A stretch of DNA of 12,127 nucleotides, taken from the NCBI GenBank assembly GCA_038321235.1, contig JBBQEU010000096.1:1-12127 (forward strand). The letters run 5' to 3'. This DNA is from Sva-07 sp038321235. GTDB taxonomy: Bacteria; Actinomycetota; Acidimicrobiia; Acidimicrobiales; Ilumatobacteraceae. The notes under the pieces are model-generated. The model worked only from the letters and a program-made list of their open reading frames with translations. It had not been told where the DNA came from and ran no database searches. Positions 7,895 to 12,127 of the stretch are shown one piece after another (position 1 is the first letter of the stretch; every line of letters starts with the position of its first letter). The position numbers were made by a program, and so were the translations under genes.

Positions 7895-9126
7895 CAGAAC
7901 CCGAAGATATCGGTTGCGCTGTCGAGCGCATCGGCCAGGGCGTCGACGTCGTCGGTGCCGTTGTACAGATAGAAGCTCGCCCGGGTGGTCGACTGCACGC
8001 CGAGCACCTGCATGAGGGGCTTCGCGCAGTGATGGCCGGCGCGCACACACACGTTGCGTTCGTCGAGGATCTGGCTGACATCGTGAGGGTGCAGGTCGCG
8101 GAACGCGAAGCTCAACACGCCGCCCCGAACAGCGGTGTCGTCGGGGCCGTAGATGGTGATGTCGTCGCCGAAGCGTTCGTTCAACGTGTCGAGCGCGTAT
8201 CGGGTGATATCGATCTCGTGCTGGCGGATGTCGTCCATCCCGAGGTCTTCGAGGAACTCGACCGCCGCACGAAGACCGACCGCCTCGGCGATCGGCGGTG
8301 TGCCGGCCTCGAACTTCGCCGGCACCGGTGCGGTGGTGAAGCCGTCGAGGGTGACGGTGTCGATCATGTTGCCACCGCCGAGGAACGGAGGCATCGCATC
8401 GAGCAGCTCCATGCGTCCCCACAGCATGCCGATACCCGACGGCCCACACATCTTGTGGCTGGAGAAGGCGACGAGATCGGCACCCCAGGCCTGGACGTCG
8501 GTGGCGTTGTGGGGTACGAACTGGCAGGCGTCGACGACGGCCAGTGCGCCGGCGTCGTGGGCAGCGGCGCACAGTTGGGCGACCGGGGGGAGTGTGCCGA
8601 GGACGTTGCTCATGGCGGTGAACGAGAACACCTTGGCGCCGTCGAGCAGCTGGTCGAGATCGGTGAGGTCGAGCTGGCCGTCGGCGGTGAGCGGCACCCA
8701 GCGGATCTCGACACCGAGTTCGTCGCGCAGCATCTGCCAGGGGACGATGTTGGCGTGGTGTTCCATGTGGGTGAGCACGACCACGTCGCCCTCGCCCAGG
8801 TTGGCGACGCCCCAGGAGCGGGCGATCAGGTTCGTCGATTCGGTGGCGTTCTTGGTGAAGATCACCTCGTCGGTCGACGGCGCGTTGATCAGCCGGGCAA
8901 CAGCACGGCGGGCGCCTTCGTATGCGTCGGTGGCTTCGCCGGCGAGACGGTACGAGCTGCGGTTGATCGGGGCGTAGGAGTTCTCGAGGAAGTCGGTCAT
9001 CGCGTCGATCACGCGGTGCGGCTTCTGGGAGGTGTTGCCCGAGTCGAGGTACACCAGCGGTTTGCCGTCGATCTCGCGGGCCAGGATGGGGAACTCCTTG
9101 CGCACCGTGTCGAGATCGAACGCCAT
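7894..9126 (-). CDS. sufS: cysteine desulfurase SufS
   Basis: A 410-residue PLP-dependent group II cysteine desulfurase that converts cysteine to alanine and holds the sulfur as an enzyme persulfide. PLP is anchored by K225 in FSSHKMCGPSGIG. H124 (MEHHAN) stacks on the cofactor, and D199 and Q202 (VDACQ) contact the ring. The catalytic cysteine is C367 in RAGHHCAKPLM, and R362 nearby should bind the substrate carboxylate. LDSGNTSQKP (27-36) is the N-terminal signature. C201 and C227 sit near the PLP site; a cysteine at the VDACQ position seems common in actinobacterial SufS. It heads a two-gene unit with sufU, on the strand opposite sufBCDT. TACAAT lies six bases before the ATG. Confidence 0.96.
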   Translation of the reverse strand: MAFDLDTVRKEFPILAREIDGKPLVYLDSGNTSQKPHRVIDAMTDFLENSYAPINRSSYRLAGEATDAYEGARRAVARLINAPSTDEVIFTKNATESTNLIARSWGVANLGEGDVVVLTHMEHHANIVPWQMLRDELGVEIRWVPLTADGQLDLTDLDQLLDGAKVFSFTAMSNVLGTLPPVAQLCAAAHDAGALAVVDACQFVPHNATDVQAWGADLVAFSSHKMCGPSGIGMLWGRMELLDAMPPFLGGGNMIDTVTLDGFTTAPVPAKFEAGTPPIAEAVGLRAAVEFLEDLGMDDIRQHEIDITRYALDTLNERFGDDITIYGPDDTAVRGGVLSFAFRDLHPHDVSQILDERNVCVRAGHHCAKPLMQVLGVQSTTRASFYLYNGTDDVDALADALDSATDIFGF

Positions 9127-9132
9127 GGGTCG

Positions 9133-9138
9133 ATTGTA
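9133..9138 (-). promoter_or_regulatory. sufS-sufU promoter -10 box, leaderless
   Basis: Leftward this reads TACAAT, the best -10 hexamer in the window, ending six bases before the sufS ATG at 9126. Transcription should begin on or next to the A of the ATG. No -35 box is recognisable, which fits control by an upstream-bound activator. Confidence 0.55.
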
Positions 9139-9184
9139 CCGCCCCCTCGAATTCCCCCTATCCCCGTAGGAGAAATCCCGGCGT

Positions 9185-9202
9185 CACAACCGTCACACAA
9201 CC
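9185..9202 (-). repeat. two direct repeats upstream of sufS
   Basis: Leftward, GGTTGTG occurs at 9202-9196 and again at 9191-9185, spaced 11 bases start to start, about one helical turn. They lie some 47 to 64 bases upstream of the sufS -10 box, a usual position for an activator. No regulator can be assigned. Confidence 0.35.
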
Positions 9203-9208
9203 TCCCGT

Positions 9209-9253
9209 TCTCGTGAACAAAAGGTGCTCCTGTGCCGCATCTCGTTCACGAGA
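9209..9253. repeat. 10-base inverted repeat between the MBL hydrolase and sufS
   Basis: TCTCGTGAAC (9209-9218) is the exact reverse complement of GTTCACGAGA (9244-9253), separated by 25 bases. It lies 12 bases past the stop of the MBL hydrolase gene read leftward, so it could end or protect that mRNA. Each half is itself partly palindromic (for example CTCGT-TC-ACGAG at 9241-9252), so a protein binding site for sufS control is the alternative. No T-run follows. Confidence 0.4.
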
Positions 9254-9264
9254 TGTCCAGGTGG

Positions 9265-9888
9265 TCACCAGCCGCGTTCGATCCAGTCCTCGAGGTGTGG
9301 GCGTTCGGTGCCGATCGTGGTGTCGACCCCGTGCCCGGGGAGCACGATCGTGTCGTCGGGGAACGTGAACAGCTTCGAGGTGATCGAGCTGATGATCGTG
9401 TCGAAGTCGGCGTCGTCGAACGACGTGTTGCCTGGCCCGCCCGGGAACAGCGTGTCGCCGGTGAACAGCAACGGCGTGTCGTCGAGCGCGAACGAGATCG
9501 AGCCCGGTGTGTGGCCGGGGTTGTGGATGGCGTGCAGGCGCAGGCGTCCGACCTCGATCACTTCGGCGTCGTCGATGAACACGTCGTAGCCGACGTCTTT
9601 GAGCTTCGGCGCGTCGAGTGCGGTGACGGCGACCTCGTAGCCCGCTTCTCGCATCGCCGGCACCGCCTGGATGTGGTCCCAGTGACCGTGCGTCTCGAGC
9701 ACCCGCTTGACACCGAGGCGATCACACAACTCCAGCAGCTGCTCGTGTTCGTTGGCGGCGTCGAGCAACACCGCCTCGCCGGTGGCGCGGCAACGCACGA
9801 CGAAGACGTTGTTCTCGTACGGCCCGACCACCACCTTGTGGACTTCGACGTCGGTGTTCGACCAGTGCAGCGTGTCGGTTGCAGCCAT
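9265..9888 (-). CDS. MBL-fold metallohydrolase, glyoxalase II-like
   Basis: A 207-residue metallo-beta-lactamase-fold hydrolase. Metal ligands are all visible: THGHWDH (H67, H69, D71, H72), H126 in NPGHTPGS, D145 in FTGDTLFPGGPG, and H186 in LPGHG. This set matches the hydroxyacylglutathione hydrolase-like group, which in actinobacteria usually acts on thioesters other than glutathione's, or has no known substrate. It lacks the long C-terminal substrate domain of true glyoxalase II. It is probably cytoplasmic; no signal peptide is seen. The start at 9888 has no Shine-Dalgarno sequence; CAGACT lies six bases upstream, a poorer relative of the -10 boxes seen elsewhere. It reads toward sufS with a 138-base gap that holds an inverted repeat. 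Confidence 0.9.
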   Translation of the reverse strand: MAATDTLHWSNTDVEVHKVVVGPYENNVFVVRCRATGEAVLLDAANEHEQLLELCDRLGVKRVLETHGHWDHIQAVPAMREAGYEVAVTALDAPKLKDVGYDVFIDDAEVIEVGRLRLHAIHNPGHTPGSISFALDDTPLLFTGDTLFPGGPGNTSFDDADFDTIISSITSKLFTFPDDTIVLPGHGVDTTIGTERPHLEDWIERGW

Positions 9889-9958
9889 CCATCCAGTCTG
9901 GCAGCCTCTCCGTTCGTTCCGGCCCGTCGCGGTGACCGCCGGTCGGCCGGTGGGTCGT

Positions 9959-9964
9959 TAGCCT
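9959..9964 (+). promoter_or_regulatory. -10 box for a leaderless methyltransferase gene
   Basis: TAGCCT ends seven bases before the GTG at 9972. There is no Shine-Dalgarno sequence, and the spacing supports GTG as the start of a leaderless message. Confidence 0.45.
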
Positions 9965-9971
9965 GCGGCTC

Positions 9972-10712
9972 GTGTCTGCGCCCGATCCGTCAGTCCGCCC
10001 CTCGTTCGACGCCGACGACGTCGATGCGACGTTGGCGTCGACGCTCGACTCGCTCGACGATGCACTCAACTACCGCAAGTGGATCGTCGACCTCTGTGCG
10101 CCGCATCTCGTCGGCCCGGTACTCGAAGTGGGGGCCGGGCACGGAACGTTCACCGAGAGCTACGCCGCGTTCGGTGACGTCACGGCGGTCGAACCCGGTT
10201 CGCACGCGGCGGGGCTGCTCGTCGATCGGTACGCGGACGACCCGCGAGTGACCACGATCGCTGGTGTGGTCGGCGATGTGGTGGCGGAGCCGGTGTTCGG
10301 CTCGGCGGCGATGATCAACGTGCTCGAGCACATCGAGGACGACCAAGGTGTGCTGCGCGAGATCTACGACCGGCTCGAGCCGGGTGGGCGGCTGTGCATC
10401 TGGGTGCCGTCATACGAGTTTCTCTACAGCGCCTTCGACGCGAAACTCGGCCACGTCCGCCGCTACCGCAAACGTCAACTCGAGGCCGACGTCCGTCTCG
10501 CCGGGTATGAGGTGGTCGAAGGTCGACACGTGAACCTGCCGGGCTGGTTCAGCTGGCTGATCCTGTGCCGCTTCCTGCGCCAGGAACCGACGTCGCCGAC
10601 CACCGTGAAGATCTTCGACAAGTGGATCGTGCCGGTCGTGCGCAGGATCGAAACGAAGGTGCGCGTGCCGTTCGGACAGTCCGTGTTCCTCGTTGCCCGC
10701 AAGCCCAGGTGA
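9972..10712 (+). CDS. class I SAM-dependent methyltransferase
   Basis: A 246-residue methyltransferase of the type 11/12 group. Motif I is VLEVGAGHGTF (50-60), the acidic residue after strand 2 is in AVEPG (72-76), motif IV is MINVLEHIEDD (114-124), and the post-motif is LEPGGRLCIWVPSYEFLYSA (135-154). DAKLGHVRRYRKRQL (156-170) is seen in methyltransferases that lie beside family 2 glycosyltransferases and polysaccharide genes. The substrate is unknown; an envelope glycolipid or glycan is a guess from the neighbour. It begins with GTG, supported by TAGCCT seven bases upstream. It converges on the glycosyltransferase gene with a 15-base gap. Confidence 0.85.
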   Translation: MSAPDPSVRPSFDADDVDATLASTLDSLDDALNYRKWIVDLCAPHLVGPVLEVGAGHGTFTESYAAFGDVTAVEPGSHAAGLLVDRYADDPRVTTIAGVVGDVVAEPVFGSAAMINVLEHIEDDQGVLREIYDRLEPGGRLCIWVPSYEFLYSAFDAKLGHVRRYRKRQLEADVRLAGYEVVEGRHVNLPGWFSWLILCRFLRQEPTSPTTVKIFDKWIVPVVRRIETKVRVPFGQSVFLVARKPR

Positions 10713-10727
10713 TCGACGCGATGCCGG

Positions 10728-11489
10728 TCAGGATCCGGTGAGGCGAGCCACGATCGGGCTCGCTCGGCGCAGACCCAATCGAACGCCGGGTGGCGAGTAC
10801 GCCGCTATGCAGAACACGGCGCGGACACCGTCACGCCAGCCGATCTTCTTGCCGTCGTCGTAGGTGCGGCCGTAGTAGCTGATGCCCACCTCGTACACCC
10901 GACAGTGCATCGCCGCTAGCTTGGCGGTCACTTCGGGTTCGAATCCGAACCGGTCTTCCTCGATCGTGATCTGCTGGATGATCTCGCGCCGGAACGCCTT
11001 GTAGCAGGTCTCCATGTCGCTGAGGTTGAGGTTGGTCGCCATGTTCGACGCCAGCGTGAGGGCCCGGTTGCCGAGCGTGTGCCAGAAGTAGAGGATTCGT
11101 CGGGCGTCGCCGCCACTGAACCGCGAGCCATACACCACGTCGGCCTCGTCGGACAGCAGTGGGGCCAGCATCCGGGGGTATTCGCCAGGGTCGTATTCGA
11201 GGTCGGCGTCCTGCACGATCACGTACCGTTTGGTGGCTTCTGCGAACCCTCGTCGCAGCGCGGCGCCCTTGCCCTGGTTGACGGACTGGGCGAGCACGCG
11301 CAGCCGGGGATCGGCGTAGGCGGTGAGGAACTCCAGGGTGCGATCGGTCGATGCGTCGTCGATCGCGATGACCTCACCGACGAGCGGCGAATCGAACACC
11401 CGATCGAGGATCTCCTTCACCGTCTGCTCCTCGTTGAAGCACGGCATCACCACCGAGAGCACACCTGGCGAGGTCGGGTCGGTCGTCAC
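10728..11489 (-). CDS. family 2 glycosyltransferase, dolichol-phosphate mannosyltransferase-like
   Basis: A 253-residue GT-A fold glycosyltransferase. The opening strand is LSVVMPCFNEEQTV (11-24), the nucleotide site is IDDASTD (43-49), and VQDADLEYDP (92-101) holds the DXD metal site (D94, D96). YGSRFSGG (120-127) and METCYKAFRRE (159-169) follow. FGFEPEVTAK and GRTYDDGKKIGWRDG close the catalytic domain. No transmembrane helix is visible, so it is likely a soluble or membrane-associated enzyme transferring sugar to a polyprenyl phosphate or glycan. The frame stays open back to 11693, but I place the start at the GTG at 11489 because TAGTCT lies eight bases before it and family homology begins there. 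It lies 58 bases after the second methyltransferase in the same direction. Confidence 0.88.
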   Translation of the reverse strand: MTTDPTSPGVLSVVMPCFNEEQTVKEILDRVFDSPLVGEVIAIDDASTDRTLEFLTAYADPRLRVLAQSVNQGKGAALRRGFAEATKRYVIVQDADLEYDPGEYPRMLAPLLSDEADVVYGSRFSGGDARRILYFWHTLGNRALTLASNMATNLNLSDMETCYKAFRREIIQQITIEEDRFGFEPEVTAKLAAMHCRVYEVGISYYGRTYDDGKKIGWRDGVRAVFCIAAYSPPGVRLGLRRASPIVARLTGS

Positions 11490-11497
11490 GGTCGCCG

Positions 11498-11503
11498 AGA
11501 CTA
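11498..11503 (-). promoter_or_regulatory. -10 box for a leaderless glycosyltransferase gene
   Basis: Leftward this reads TAGTCT and ends eight bases before the GTG at 11489. It argues that the glycosyltransferase has its own promoter and that the upstream in-frame extension is not coding. Confidence 0.45.
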
Positions 11504-11547
11504 CCGACCAAGCCGTCGCTGGCCGGTCGATCCGAACGGTGGGGAAG

Positions 11548-12127
11548 TCACATGGGTCGTCGAGCGAGTGTGATCGCCGACAGTCCGAACGGGAGATCCA
11601 CTCGTCGCAGCAGTGCTCGTTCGCCACGTGCGACCGTCCCGAGGACCCCGCCGAGGCCGCCAGCATGTTCGTCCAGATCGCTCGCGACCTCACCGCGTTC
11701 GAGCACCGACTTCACGAACGCTGGTGGCACGAGGTACGAGTGGGCGCCGGTGGAGCGGATCACGTCGAGGCCTGCGTCGCCGGCGTACCGTGCGAGGTCG
11801 AGTCGCGAGAACCGACGGCCAGTGTGGGTCACCCGGTCGTGGGCGCGCCGCAGGCGTCGTACCCCGGGTTCCCACAGGCAGACGATCCCGCCTGGGCGCA
11901 CCACGCGAGCGAACTCGCGCACCGCCGATGCCGGCGATTCGATCGACTGGTGACACAGCACGGTCACGCAGAGCACGGCGTCGACGCTGGCGTCAGCGAT
12001 CGGAAGGGCGCAGGCGTCGGCGGCGATCGGGTGTTGTGACGGATGACGCTCACCAGCCATCGCCAGCGCCTCGTGCTCGAAGTCGACCGCCACCAACGTG
12101 CCGAGATCCGCAAGCCACGCGCCGGTG
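11548..12127 (-). CDS. class I SAM-dependent methyltransferase, cut by the right edge
   Basis: At least 192 codons, open through the right edge, so the N-terminus is missing. The first in-window residues TGAWLADLGTLVAVDFEHEA include the end of motif I and VAVDFE, the acidic residue that binds the SAM ribose. ADACALPIADASVDAVLCVT is the motif II/IV region, and FARVVRPGGIVCLWEPG is the post-motif. It looks like a methyltransferase type 11 protein. A TTG at 12096 could be taken as a start, but it lies within the SAM-binding region, so the true start is upstream of the window. It may be co-transcribed with the downstream glycosyltransferase gene (58-base gap). The substrate is unknown. Confidence 0.82.
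   Translation of the reverse strand, partial: TGAWLADLGTLVAVDFEHEALAMAGERHPSQHPIAADACALPIADASVDAVLCVTVLCHQSIESPASAVREFARVVRPGGIVCLWEPGVRRLRRAHDRVTHTGRRFSRLDLARYAGDAGLDVIRSTGAHSYLVPPAFVKSVLERGEVASDLDEHAGGLGGVLGTVARGERALLRRVDLPFGLSAITLARRPM

Noticed and set aside
11490..11693. 68-residue N-terminal extension of the glycosyltransferase
   Set aside because: It overlaps the end of the second methyltransferase gene, has no glycosyltransferase homology that I can see, and includes the proposed promoter TAGTCT.

Overview
The window comes from a high-GC bacterium, most likely an actinobacterium and possibly of the Acidimicrobiia (Ilumatobacter-like). This is inferred from the GC-rich codon use, the SufU/SufT type of SUF system, and a strong tendency to start genes on leaderless transcripts. 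I recognise no species-specific marker.

Layout. (1) Positions 1-69 hold the first 23 codons of a leftward gene that runs off the left edge. (2) A small four-cysteine protein (268-618) and a major facilitator transporter (720-2009) read rightward. (3) The core is a SUF iron-sulfur cluster assembly locus. A SufR-type regulator (2013-2663) reads leftward, diverging from sufB-sufC-sufD-sufT (2833-6890), whose four genes overlap one another. A YbaK-type deacylase gene follows (6913-7395). The persulfide module sufS-sufU (9126 down to 7439) faces the other way and converges on it. (4) An MBL-fold hydrolase (9265-9888, leftward), a methyltransferase (9972-10712, rightward), a family 2 glycosyltransferase (10728-11489, leftward) and a second methyltransferase cut by the right edge (11548-12127, leftward) fill the rest.

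How the genes work together. SufS removes sulfur from cysteine and hands it through SufU to the SufBCD scaffold. SufT helps cluster maturation or delivery, and SufR probably senses an Fe-S cluster and controls the divergent promoters. The 170-base sufR-sufB gap holds a 23-base imperfect palindrome over the putative sufB -35 box. It also holds a 30-codon upstream reading frame whose stop overlaps the sufB start as ATGA. These two features are the most interesting local signals. sufS-sufU has its own promoter, preceded by two 7-base direct repeats spaced 11 bases apart.

Window-wide, seven of the eight genes that head a transcription unit and whose start is inside the main part of the window have a TANNNT hexamer ending 6-9 bases before the start codon, with no Shine-Dalgarno sequence. 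The eighth (the MBL hydrolase) has CAGACT at the same spacing. Genes inside the SUF operons instead start by overlapping the preceding gene. I saw no tRNA, rRNA, CRISPR array, insertion sequence or phage gene, and no gene-free stretch longer than about 200 bases.
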